From contig DOSP01000019.1 of assembly GCA_003512175.1 (NCBI GenBank), positions 1 through 19,674 on the forward strand: a stretch of DNA of 19,674 nucleotides. Direction: 5' to 3'. The notes beneath the pieces are model-generated. The model saw only the letters and a list, made by a program, of their open reading frames with translations. It was not told where the DNA came from and ran no database searches. This stretch comes from Candidatus Kerfeldbacteria bacterium (GTDB lineage Bacteria; Patescibacteriota; Patescibacteriia; UBA9570). Within the stretch, counting starts at the first letter, position 1, and each line of letters begins with the position of its first letter. The position numbers were made by a program, and so were the translations under genes. This document shows, one piece after another, positions 1 through 8,534 of the stretch.

Positions 1-1
1 A

Positions 2-1876
2 GCCGCGACCATTGGCTTGTGGCAACAAGCTGGCAGTGCTTCCGAAGCAATTGGCAGTTTAACCAAGGAAGCCGCTGATGATTTTCAACGTGGTGCCACT
101 GCCACGGGTGATTTCGATTTTGCGACAGCGGTTGATTCGTTCGCTGAAGCCAAAACCAGTTTTGAATCGGCTCAGGACCAGTTAGCTAAGGTGAACACTA
201 CACTGGTGCCGGTATTACGGGCTTTGCCCAGTAGCCATAACCCGTATGTGTCTGCCGAAAATTTGTTAATTGCTGGAGAACAGTTATCAGCTGCCGGCGA
301 AGACATGGCGTTTGCATTTAATTTAGTACAGGAATTGGCTCAGCAGTCAGATACCATGCAGCCATCGGATATTTTTGTGGCGGCGCATAGTGCTTTTCGT
401 CCAGTACTGCCTCGTCTAGAACGTGCCAACTTAGCATTGGCTGAGGTGGATAGCACCACTGTGTCTGGTGACTATGCGGCGGCAATAACGTCAGCGCAAA
501 TGGCTGTGCCATTGATTACAGCTAGTATGATGCAGCTGCAACAACTGAGTGAATCGCTGGTGACGTTGTTAGGTCACAACGAACCAAAACGGTATCTCGT
601 CATTTTTCAAAACAACCGTGAATTACGTGCCACCGGCGGATTCATTGGCAGTTTTGCCTTGGTGGATATCAATAATGGGCGAGTCAGCAGCATTGAAATT
701 CCTGGCGGTGGTCCGTATGATTTAATGGGTAACCTCACTGAACAAGTGGTGTCGCCACAGCCAATGCACTTGGTCAACTCAAAATGGCAACTGCAAGATG
801 CCAACTGGTGGCCAGATTTCCCAACCTCCGCGCAAAAAATTCAGTGGTTCTATACCCATAGCGGGGGAGCCAGTGTGGATGGCGTGATCACATTAACGCC
901 TGATGTCATTGAACAGATGTTAGAGATTACTGGGCCGATTGCCATGCCAGAATATGACACGACGGTGACTACCGAAAACTTTTATGCCATCACCCAACAG
1001 CAGGCTGAGCGTAAATATGATGATACCCGTGAATCGAAAAAATTTATTGCGGATATGACTCCACGGTTGCTCGACAAATTATTTTCAGTCGATGCTAAAA
1101 CGCTCCTCCCAGTGATGCAAGTAGTCTATGATGGTTTGCAGCAGAAGAATATCTTAGTCTACTTTAATGATCCCTACCTGCAAAATGAGTTTAGCCAAAA
1201 CGGCTGGACCGGCGAAATAAAACAGACCAGTGGTGATTATCTACAAGTCGTGGATACGAATATCGGTGGCGGCAAAACGGATGCAGCCATTCAAGAGACT
1301 ATTCAACATCAGGCCGACATTGCGGCGGATGGCAGTGTAGTGGATACAGTGACGATTACACGTTTACATACTGGCGCCTCGGATGACCCATTTGCCCACG
1401 TCAAGAATGTCGACTACCTGCGGTTGTATGTGCCACTGGGGAGCGAACTGATTTCAGCAGAAGGCTTTAGCCAGCCGGAGGCTGACTTATTTTTACCCGT
1501 GGAATCTGGCTATGCACAGGATACGGATTTAGCCGCCGTGACTGGTGAAGTAATGATTGATGGTCGCACGCAAACGCGCATGAGCCAAGAGTTTGGCAAG
1601 ACTGTGTTTGGCAATTGGATCCAAACCGAGCCAGGGGAGAGCAGTACGGTCACACTACGCTACACCTTACCCTTCCGGGTGGAACGATCTACGTGGTCGC
1701 CCGGTAAATACAGTCTCCTTGTACAAAAACAGCCGGGGGCGTTTGATCCGATTCTGCTCAGCCAAGTGCATTATCCCGCCGCTTGGCAACGGGTGTGGGA
1801 TTATCCTACCGGATCAGCTCTCACCATAGAACAAACCTTGTTGCATGATCTTTTTGTAGCCGCTGTATTCGAATAA
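2..1876 (+). CDS. DUF4012 domain protein, 5' truncated by the window edge
   Basis: The frame is open to the first base of the window, so the true start lies upstream; the TTG at 17 is only the first possible start codon inside the window. Counting from that TTG, residues 1-185 look alpha-helical and rich in Ala, Gln and Glu, like an extracytoplasmic helical region. The DUF4012 hallmark follows at about 191-240: KRYLVIFQNNRELRATGGF, then a Gly/Pro-rich stretch (IEIPGGGPYD). The C-terminal half is a mixed, beta-rich domain ending at 619. Members of this family usually carry one N-terminal membrane helix, which would lie in the missing part. The molecular function is not established; the family is common in Actinobacteria and CPR genomes near envelope or polysaccharide genes. 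The murJ start follows 4 bases after the stop, so co-transcription with the wall genes is likely. Confidence 0.85.
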   Translation, partial: AATIGLWQQAGSASEAIGSLTKEAADDFQRGATATGDFDFATAVDSFAEAKTSFESAQDQLAKVNTTLVPVLRALPSSHNPYVSAENLLIAGEQLSAAGEDMAFAFNLVQELAQQSDTMQPSDIFVAAHSAFRPVLPRLERANLALAEVDSTTVSGDYAAAITSAQMAVPLITASMMQLQQLSESLVTLLGHNEPKRYLVIFQNNRELRATGGFIGSFALVDINNGRVSSIEIPGGGPYDLMGNLTEQVVSPQPMHLVNSKWQLQDANWWPDFPTSAQKIQWFYTHSGGASVDGVITLTPDVIEQMLEITGPIAMPEYDTTVTTENFYAITQQQAERKYDDTRESKKFIADMTPRLLDKLFSVDAKTLLPVMQVVYDGLQQKNILVYFNDPYLQNEFSQNGWTGEIKQTSGDYLQVVDTNIGGGKTDAAIQETIQHQADIAADGSVVDTVTITRLHTGASDDPFAHVKNVDYLRLYVPLGSELISAEGFSQPEADLFLPVESGYAQDTDLAAVTGEVMIDGRTQTRMSQEFGKTVFGNWIQTEPGESSTVTLRYTLPFRVERSTWSPGKYSLLVQKQPGAFDPILLSQVHYPAAWQRVWDYPTGSALTIEQTLLHDLFVAAVFE

Positions 1877-1880
1877 AAGA

Positions 1881-3458
1881 ATGTGGGAGCGCTTAAAAGT
1901 ACTGTCAGCATCTGTCGCCGGTGGGGCAGCCATTCTAGCAGTGGCCTCGTTCGCTTCGCGCCTAGTTGGTTTGGTACGTGATAATTTGTTTGCCAAGTAT
2001 TTCGGTGCTTCAGAAATATTGGATGTCTATCATGCTGCCTTCAAAGTGCCCGATTTTATTTTCAATATCATTGTCCTCGGAGCGTTGTCCGCCAGCTTTG
2101 TGCCGGTGCTCATTGAACGGCGCACACAAGGCGGTGAAGCGGAAGCCAATCGTTTGGCCAGTGCTGTGATGAATGTGGTTGGAGTTGGGGTAGTGGTGTT
2201 CGCCCTGGTAGCGGTGTGGTTGGCTGATCCCTTAGCACACTGGTTAATGATTGAACGTAGTCCGCAGCAACAAGCCGATACAGCACACCTCATGCGCATT
2301 ATGTTGGTGAGCGTGGTGTGTTTTGGGGTGAGTAATGTGTTTGCCGGTATGTTGCAGGCCAGTCGACGTTGGCTGATTTTTTCACTCGCTCCTATTCTCT
2401 ACAATGTGGGCATCATTGTTGGCATTGTGTGGTTCTATGATTGGTTTGGCTTAGCCGGTTTGGGTTATGGTGTGGTACTCGGGGCGCTGCTTCATTTGGT
2501 CATACAAGCCGTAGCCGTCTTCACCCACGGTTTTCGCTATCAGTTGGTGTGGTCTGTTCCGGGGGTGCAGACTATTCTACGGTTAATGCCGCCGCGTGCC
2601 ATTGCCTTAGGCATTGCCCAACTGAACATAGCCATTATCGCTGTGCTGGCATTGCGTCTGCCCGAAGGCAGTTTAGCCATTTGGACCTGGGCGGATAACT
2701 TACAACATGTGCCCATCAACATGGTAGGGGTGTCGTTAGCCTTATCTGCCTTTCCGGTGTTTGCCCAAGCTCTGGCGGAACAGGATACGGCCAAATTTAG
2801 AAAAGTATTTTCTGAAAATTTTAGGCGATTGTTATTTTTAATCATTCCCGTCAGTGTGGCTATTTTATTGTTACGCGCCCAATTAGTGCGGATTATCTTA
2901 GGGTCGTTTGGCAGTGGCGCATTTGATTGGGACGCCACCGTTATTACCGCGCAAGTGTTGGGTATTTTTGCCGTTGCCCTGTTTGCTCAAGCCTCTATTC
3001 CGCTGTTGGCACGGTCGTTCTTTGCGCACCATGATACGCGCACCACGTTATTTGTCAGTGTTGGTAGTCTCGTTCTGAATGTTGTGTTGGCCTACGGCTT
3101 AATGGATTACTTGGGGTTGTATGGTCTGGCCTTTGCTTTTTCTATTAGTAGTTTGGTGAACATGTTACTGCTATTACTTTTTTTGCGGATTAAATTTGGT
3201 GATCTTGATGATGCCACCATCATTCGGTCCATTTGGCGTATTATCATTGCCAGTATTGCCTTAGGGTTGATAATTCACGGGATGAAATATTTTGTAGCGA
3301 ACTTTGTAGACATGCATACGTTCATCGGGATTTTTATTCAGACGGCAGCAAGTGTAGCAGCCGGTGGACTGGTGTATCTTGGCATTGCCTATTATTTCAA
3401 CTTCCCTGAATTACAGATTGTGAAACAACAATTAGCTAAATTACGGACATACCTATGA
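1881..3458 (+). CDS. murJ: Lipid II flippase MurJ (MviN family)
   Basis: Predicted to flip lipid-linked peptidoglycan precursor (lipid II) from the inner to the outer face of the cytoplasmic membrane, using the MOP-superfamily fold. The 525-residue length is normal for the family, and hydrophobic segments run along the whole chain, consistent with 14 helices. The N-terminal hallmark SRLVGLVRDNLFAKYFG (residues 26-42) is present, with Arg27 and Arg33 in the positions of the conserved cavity arginines of E. coli MurJ. The DVYHAAFKVPDF segment and GALSASFVPV (about 72-81) are also typical. The ATG is 4 bases after the DUF4012 stop and has no Shine-Dalgarno. The stop overlaps the next start (ATGA at 3455-3458), so translation is probably coupled to the glycosyltransferase. 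Confidence 0.95.
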   Translation: MWERLKVLSASVAGGAAILAVASFASRLVGLVRDNLFAKYFGASEILDVYHAAFKVPDFIFNIIVLGALSASFVPVLIERRTQGGEAEANRLASAVMNVVGVGVVVFALVAVWLADPLAHWLMIERSPQQQADTAHLMRIMLVSVVCFGVSNVFAGMLQASRRWLIFSLAPILYNVGIIVGIVWFYDWFGLAGLGYGVVLGALLHLVIQAVAVFTHGFRYQLVWSVPGVQTILRLMPPRAIALGIAQLNIAIIAVLALRLPEGSLAIWTWADNLQHVPINMVGVSLALSAFPVFAQALAEQDTAKFRKVFSENFRRLLFLIIPVSVAILLLRAQLVRIILGSFGSGAFDWDATVITAQVLGIFAVALFAQASIPLLARSFFAHHDTRTTLFVSVGSLVLNVVLAYGLMDYLGLYGLAFAFSISSLVNMLLLLLFLRIKFGDLDDATIIRSIWRIIIASIALGLIIHGMKYFVANFVDMHTFIGIFIQTAASVAAGGLVYLGIAYYFNFPELQIVKQQLAKLRTYL

Positions 3459-5050
3459 AACAGTGGTGGCTAGTACACCATTGGCCAGTGCTCGGGTTGT
3501 CGGCGATCTATTGGTTGTTGACCATTCCCTTCATGTCTCGTTTACCCTACAACTGGGACGCGGCCCAATTTGTCTTAGCGCTGCGGAACTACGATATTGG
3601 GATGCATCAACCACATCCGCCCGGGTATCCGTTATTTGTCGTATTAGGAAAACTATTGGATTTATTTTTTTCGGAGAATAGTGCATTAGTCATTATTGCC
3701 GCAGTTTTTGGTTATGTTTCCGTTATGATGTTCTATCTGTTTTGTTATCGGCTGTGGTCGCATCGGCTTGGCAGCAGTGTGATTGCCATTGCCTGGATAC
3801 TCAATCCGTTATTCTGGTTATATCGTGAAACGGCACTCACCTATACCGTTGATGCCGCCGCCAGCATCACGGTCGGTTATTTAGTCTGGCAAACGATGAC
3901 GGTTCGGACTCGTTTGTACGTATTACTGAGTAGCGGCGTTTTGGCGGTAGCCGGCGCCATTCGGCCGTCGCTAGTGGTACTGCTCCTACCACTATTCATT
4001 TTTCAATTAAGCTTTCACCGGCGTAATTGGAAATTGGTGCTGGTTTCATTTGGAATATTAATTGTGGGTACGTTAGCGTGGTTACTTCCAGTGATGTGGC
4101 TCACTGGAGGAATTGGGGAATACATTACCCACTCGCGTAATTTGTATAGCGCATCAGCCACGAATAGCAACATTCTCGAACAAACTAAACTGGTCTTCAA
4201 CACCCTGCTGATTAGTCTTAATCTGTTATCGATTCCCATGGTTGCTAGTGTTGTGCTATTAGCTATACGCTATACGCACTATTGGCAGAGATTCATAACC
4301 ATATATATTTTTGCAGCCGTTTGGATAGTACCGGCTCTGTTGATCTATTCTTTCGGCCACTTTGGTCAACTAGGATACGCCCTTATTCTCATCCCACCCT
4401 TCTACCTACTGCTTATCCCGATTGTCCAGCTCGCCATTGATCGTTGGCTCGGTCGCTGGTTGATGCTCATCTGTTTGGTGCTTGTGAGCTTGATCTTTTT
4501 GGTGCTTGCCCCCGGGTATGCTCATCCAAACTTTTTTCCCAAGACGCGGGCTGAATTATATCTGCAACATCTGGCGCGGTGGAGCCCGAATCTATTTAAG
4601 CTGAATGCCGCAAGCATTCGGGAGAGTGATGCTAAACTGACCGCATTCGTGCAAGCCATCCAGCAGTACCCAGCTGAACAGACGCTGATCATTGCCGGGC
4701 GGGATATCTTGTATCCATCACCCGCCAATGGTTTGCTCATTCGTAACGATGAGGTGTTTCGAGAGTTATCCGCTTTAGTATCTGACTACCACAGTATTGA
4801 AGTAGCGCCAGGCCGTGACTATTATCTGACCGCTCAATTTAATCAGATGGAGGCGGTGTATCAATCAACTATCACGCTACCGAATGAGGTGAAATATATC
4901 GTGTTTGCCCTGGATGTCTTGCCGGATAATCAGCCAGGTGACATCCTGACCACGGCCAGCACGGGGTATCATCTGGGAGTGATGGATCGACCCTGGACCT
5001 TACTTGGCTTTACCTTCCGGCGCGCGAATGATACCATCGTGACGCCATGA
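3455..5050 (+). CDS. DUF2723-like GT-C membrane glycosyltransferase
   Basis: A polytopic membrane protein of 531 residues, with roughly ten hydrophobic helices up to about residue 350 and then a soluble C-terminal domain of about 180 residues. The first predicted outer loop carries WDAAQF (Asp35) followed by HQPHPPGYPL (51-60). This matches the DUF2723 pattern of an acidic residue followed by HPPGYPL, as in the eukaryotic O-mannosyltransferase TMEM260 and related GT-C enzymes that use polyprenyl-phosphate sugars. Asp35 is a plausible catalytic acidic residue by analogy. The substrate cannot be read from sequence; glycosylation of a secreted protein or a surface glycan is the inference. It starts inside the murJ stop and ends inside the lepA start (ATGA at 5047-5050), so it is part of a tightly coupled operon. 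Confidence 0.75.
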   Translation: MKQWWLVHHWPVLGLSAIYWLLTIPFMSRLPYNWDAAQFVLALRNYDIGMHQPHPPGYPLFVVLGKLLDLFFSENSALVIIAAVFGYVSVMMFYLFCYRLWSHRLGSSVIAIAWILNPLFWLYRETALTYTVDAAASITVGYLVWQTMTVRTRLYVLLSSGVLAVAGAIRPSLVVLLLPLFIFQLSFHRRNWKLVLVSFGILIVGTLAWLLPVMWLTGGIGEYITHSRNLYSASATNSNILEQTKLVFNTLLISLNLLSIPMVASVVLLAIRYTHYWQRFITIYIFAAVWIVPALLIYSFGHFGQLGYALILIPPFYLLLIPIVQLAIDRWLGRWLMLICLVLVSLIFLVLAPGYAHPNFFPKTRAELYLQHLARWSPNLFKLNAASIRESDAKLTAFVQAIQQYPAEQTLIIAGRDILYPSPANGLLIRNDEVFRELSALVSDYHSIEVAPGRDYYLTAQFNQMEAVYQSTITLPNEVKYIVFALDVLPDNQPGDILTTASTGYHLGVMDRPWTLLGFTFRRANDTIVTP

Positions 5051-6831
5051 CTGCATTAGATCACATCCGGAATTTTTGTATCATCGCACATATCGATCAC
5101 GGCAAAAGCACTCTGGCTGATCGGATGTTGGAATTGACTGGTACCGTGACCAAGCGGGAAATGAAGGAGCAGCTACTCGATTCAATGGATCTAGAGCGGG
5201 AACGGGGGATTACCATCAAATTGCAGCCGGTTCGGATGGACTATCAAGGCTACGTCTTGAATTTGATTGATACTCCTGGCCATGTGGATTTTACCTATGA
5301 AGTATCCCGCTCACTGGCCTGCTGCGAAGGGGCTGTGTTAGTGGTGGATGCCACCCAAGGCATTGAAGCCCAAACCTTAGCTAATCTTTATTTAGCGATT
5401 GAACAAAACCTGACGATCATTCCAGTGATTAATAAAATTGATCTGCCGGCGGCTGATGTTCCTAAAGTGACCCAAGAGTTACGTAATTTGTTAGGAACAA
5501 CTGATGATGAAATTATTGCCGTGTCTGCCAAGACGGGAGAGAACGTGGCTGCCATATTGCAAGCGGTGATTGATCGGATAGCGCCGCCCACCACCGCTGG
5601 TACGGAGACCAAAGCCCTGATTTTTGATTCCACCTTCGATGATTACCGTGGGGTCATTGCCTATGTGCGGTTAATGCAAGGTAGTCTGGCGAAACGGAGC
5701 CAACTGACCTTTATGATGAATCGCTTACATTCAGAAGCCTTAGAAGTCGGTTATTTCAAACCAAAATATTTAGCCCAACCAGAACTGTCGGCTGGTGAGA
5801 TTGGCTATATCGTCACCGGCTTAAAATCCGTGGAAGACTGTAAGGTGGGCGATACCATTACATTAACCGAGCAACCGGCCAGTCAAGCCCTGCCTGGTTA
5901 CAGTCAAGCCAAGCCGATGGTGTTTGCCAGTATATTTTGTAAAGAAGGTGATGACTTTCCTAAACTGCGGGAGGCCTTGGGCAAATTGAAATTAAATGAT
6001 GCCGCCTTAACCTATGAGCCGGAAAATTCAAAAGCGCTGGGGTTTGGTTTTCGCTGCGGGTTTTTGGGGTTGCTTCATCTAGATGTCGTACAAGAGCGGC
6101 TACGGCGCGAACATGATCTCGATTTGATTGTTACTGTTCCGGCCGTAGCGTATCGCGTGACGTTGACCAATGGCACCGTGCAGACTATTTCATCACCGCT
6201 CGATTTTCCTGACCCGACTCAGCTAACCTTGGTGGAAGAACCGGCTATGCAAGTAGATGTAGTGACACCGACCAGCTATATTGGTGGTATTATTAGCTTG
6301 TTCCAAGATCGCCGTGGCATTCCACTTGACAATGATATCGAGTATCTTGATCAAGAACGAGTCATTATTCATTATCGAGTTCCCCTGACCGGTATCATTG
6401 TGGATTTTTATGACAAACTGAAAAATGTGTCGTCTGGCTATGCTTCCCTGAATTACGAGTTTAAGGGTTATCAGCCTTGCCAAGTGCGGCGCATGGATAT
6501 TTTGGTGGCGGGCGATCCGATTGAAGCCTTAGCTTCCGTCGTGTATGAGGATGAAGCTCAATCGGCTGGTCGGGTGATTGTGAGTTCATTGCAGAAGGTC
6601 TTACCTCGTCAAATGTTTGAAGTTCGACTGCAAGCGGCCATTGGTGGTAAAATTATTGCGTCGGAGCGTATTCCGGCGATGCGGAAAGATGTCACCGCCA
6701 AACTGTATGGTGGGGATGTTACCCGCAAGCGTAAATTATTAGAGAAGCAGAAAAAGGGTAAAGCAAAAATGAAAGCCATGGGCAAAATTGATATTCCTAA
6801 AGAAGCCTTTTTAGCGGTTTTAAAACGGTAA
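5047..6831 (+). CDS. lepA: Elongation factor 4 (LepA), ribosome-associated GTPase
   Basis: A translational GTPase that acts on the ribosome; LepA has been linked to back-translocation of stalled ribosomes and to 30S biogenesis. All G motifs are present: G1 AHIDHGKST (14-22), G2 RERGITI (51-57), G3 DTPGH (75-79), G4 NKID (129-132) and G5 SAKTG (160-164). The C-terminal half contains the LepA-specific stretch ending near KRKLLEKQKKGKAKMKAMG, which separates it from EF-G and TypA. The 594-residue length is normal, so the gene looks complete. The start overlaps the preceding stop (ATGA) with no Shine-Dalgarno. The location inside an envelope-gene run probably reflects operon packing rather than a functional link. 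Confidence 0.98.
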   Translation: MTALDHIRNFCIIAHIDHGKSTLADRMLELTGTVTKREMKEQLLDSMDLERERGITIKLQPVRMDYQGYVLNLIDTPGHVDFTYEVSRSLACCEGAVLVVDATQGIEAQTLANLYLAIEQNLTIIPVINKIDLPAADVPKVTQELRNLLGTTDDEIIAVSAKTGENVAAILQAVIDRIAPPTTAGTETKALIFDSTFDDYRGVIAYVRLMQGSLAKRSQLTFMMNRLHSEALEVGYFKPKYLAQPELSAGEIGYIVTGLKSVEDCKVGDTITLTEQPASQALPGYSQAKPMVFASIFCKEGDDFPKLREALGKLKLNDAALTYEPENSKALGFGFRCGFLGLLHLDVVQERLRREHDLDLIVTVPAVAYRVTLTNGTVQTISSPLDFPDPTQLTLVEEPAMQVDVVTPTSYIGGIISLFQDRRGIPLDNDIEYLDQERVIIHYRVPLTGIIVDFYDKLKNVSSGYASLNYEFKGYQPCQVRRMDILVAGDPIEALASVVYEDEAQSAGRVIVSSLQKVLPRQMFEVRLQAAIGGKIIASERIPAMRKDVTAKLYGGDVTRKRKLLEKQKKGKAKMKAMGKIDIPKEAFLAVLKR

Positions 6832-6836
6832 CGTCC

Positions 6837-8534
6837 ATGTTTTTCCCCTTCCTCACATTAGCGGTCACGGAGATTGAATTAAGTGAATTAGCCTATGCAG
6901 AAACGGCTGTAGCCAGTCAAGAAGCTACCGAGGCGTTGGCTAATGTAGGGGATATCAATGGTGATGGCTATGAAGATGTCGCTATCGGGGCACCCAGCGC
7001 TAATGCCGTGTATCTGTTGTATGGGCAATCCGGTCGGTTTGATGAAGAGGCGATTGATGCCTTACCGGCTTTCCAGGGTGAAGATGATGGTGACCAACTC
7101 GGCTCAGCCATTGCTGGAGTAGGGGATGTGAATGCCGATGGCTACGATGATTTTGTCATGACGTCGATTTACCACGATACGTCAGTGACTAATCCTGGGA
7201 CAGTCTATTTAATCTATGGCCAAGCCACACACTTCACCACTCAAACGGTAGAGAATCGACCACGCTGGTCGGGCGAGACCAAAAATGATCATGCGGGCGT
7301 GAGTGTGGCGTGGGCTGGTGATTTAAATACAGATGGGTTTGACGATATTGCGATTGGTGCTACTTGGCACAATGATCGAAGTGGTGGGGTGTATCTGGTG
7401 TATGGACAAGCGACGGCGTTTACTGGCGAATACGATTTAGCCGATCAGCCGTTATTGGCCGGGACGGATGATTACGATTATGCCGGTACGGCCATGGTGG
7501 CAGGTGACGTCACCGGCGATGGTTTAACAGATCTGGTGGTGTCGGCCACCAAACACGATGATGGTGAACGCGACGTGGGAGCAGTCTATACCGTTCCAGG
7601 AAAAACCAGTCAATATGTCAGCACCAGTCTTGACGCCTTCAATGCAATTGTTGGGAGCACCAAACGGGAACGGATTGGGAGCAGCTTAGCGATTGTAGGG
7701 GGTGATATCTACATTGGTGCACCGTATAACGATAGTGCAGGCGATAATGCTGGTGTAGTGTATATCAATTCAACCGCAACCAAACTTTCCGGAGCTGCCG
7801 CCGGCGATTTGTTTGGGAAGTCACTGGCTACGTTTGGCGATGGTGTGCTGATTGGTGCGCCGTCTGAATTAGACCCGCAAGCCGGTTCAGTCTGGGTGCA
7901 TACCACGACCGGTGATACAGCGTTGTTGGGTGAAGTGGCGGGTGATCAAGCTGGTTACACTGTGGCCACCGCTGATGTCGATGGTGATGGTCAGGCGGAA
8001 TTATTGATTGGAGCACCAGATTATGGGCCAAGCAGTGGTCGATTATATATTGGGTATTGGCCAATTTACACCTGCGATAATTCAGCAGCCTTGGGTGGGA
8101 TTTTGGCAAATTATCCAACGGCAGACTATAAACATCGGAAGTATGCCAAAAACAAGAAAATGCGGATTGTGGTAGAACGACGTGGCCAGCAAGCTTTCTT
8201 GATCAACTGTAATGCCAACAAGATTCAGCAAACTCTGACCTTTAATACTCGAGTGCAGCGGAAAATTTTGGCTCGCGTCTTTTCCGCTCGTAATGTGAAG
8301 CTGTTCATCGTAGTGACTCGTACGCCCAGCAAACGCAAGATTAAAGTGTTTCTCTATAAACAAACAAAAACCCAGTTGCTCGAAACTGACCAATTCACTC
8401 GCAAGTGGCGGCCACGTGGTTTGCGCATCAAAATCAAACGAAGAAACCGGGTAGTGTTGCAAAAGGGAGCCGAACTGAAGCATCGCTTACGCTATAGTGT
8501 CAGTCGGACATTAACCTTAAACGAACTGGATTAA
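6837..8534 (+). CDS. FG-GAP seven-bladed propeller protein with a highly basic C-terminal tail
   Basis: Residues 36-400 hold seven FG-GAP/integrin-alpha-like repeats. Blades 1-4 and 7 keep a calcium-type loop: GDINGDGYEDVAIGAP at 38-53, GDVNADGYDD at 96-105, GDLNTDGFDD at 161-170, GDVTGDGLTD at 223-232 and ADVDGDGQAE at 379-388. Blades 5 (near 289-296) and 6 (near 334-342) keep the IGAP end but have lost the acidic loop. Seven blades is the count of a closed integrin-type propeller. From about 428 the protein changes to a basic domain; by hand count about 38 Lys/Arg against about 7 Asp/Glu over residues 430-565. Cys413 and Cys458 could pair. The N-terminus is odd: a short hydrophobic stretch without a basic n-region, followed by acidic residues. 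It is nevertheless probably exported. The start is 5 bases after lepA, and its stop overlaps the ftsW ATG by one base. Confidence 0.85.
   Translation: MFFPFLTLAVTEIELSELAYAETAVASQEATEALANVGDINGDGYEDVAIGAPSANAVYLLYGQSGRFDEEAIDALPAFQGEDDGDQLGSAIAGVGDVNADGYDDFVMTSIYHDTSVTNPGTVYLIYGQATHFTTQTVENRPRWSGETKNDHAGVSVAWAGDLNTDGFDDIAIGATWHNDRSGGVYLVYGQATAFTGEYDLADQPLLAGTDDYDYAGTAMVAGDVTGDGLTDLVVSATKHDDGERDVGAVYTVPGKTSQYVSTSLDAFNAIVGSTKRERIGSSLAIVGGDIYIGAPYNDSAGDNAGVVYINSTATKLSGAAAGDLFGKSLATFGDGVLIGAPSELDPQAGSVWVHTTTGDTALLGEVAGDQAGYTVATADVDGDGQAELLIGAPDYGPSSGRLYIGYWPIYTCDNSAALGGILANYPTADYKHRKYAKNKKMRIVVERRGQQAFLINCNANKIQQTLTFNTRVQRKILARVFSARNVKLFIVVTRTPSKRKIKVFLYKQTKTQLLETDQFTRKWRPRGLRIKIKRRNRVVLQKGAELKHRLRYSVSRTLTLNELD

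Noticed and set aside
17..19. TTG at 17 as the real start of the DUF4012 protein
   Set aside because: The frame is open to the window edge, and the usual N-terminal membrane helix is missing, so the gene is cut, not short.
1841..1869. TTGCAT, 17 bases, TGTATT before murJ as a promoter
   Set aside because: The -10 matches only four of six positions, so it is too weak to list, though its distance to the ATG is like that of the better promoters.
2540..2938. A 132-codon minus-strand open frame within murJ
   Set aside because: It is a mirror of a hydrophobic, codon-biased gene with no recognisable domain.
8082..8483. A 133-codon minus-strand open frame under the basic tail of the FG-GAP protein
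   Set aside because: It has no motifs, and the sense frame continues smoothly from the propeller to a normal stop that overlaps ftsW.
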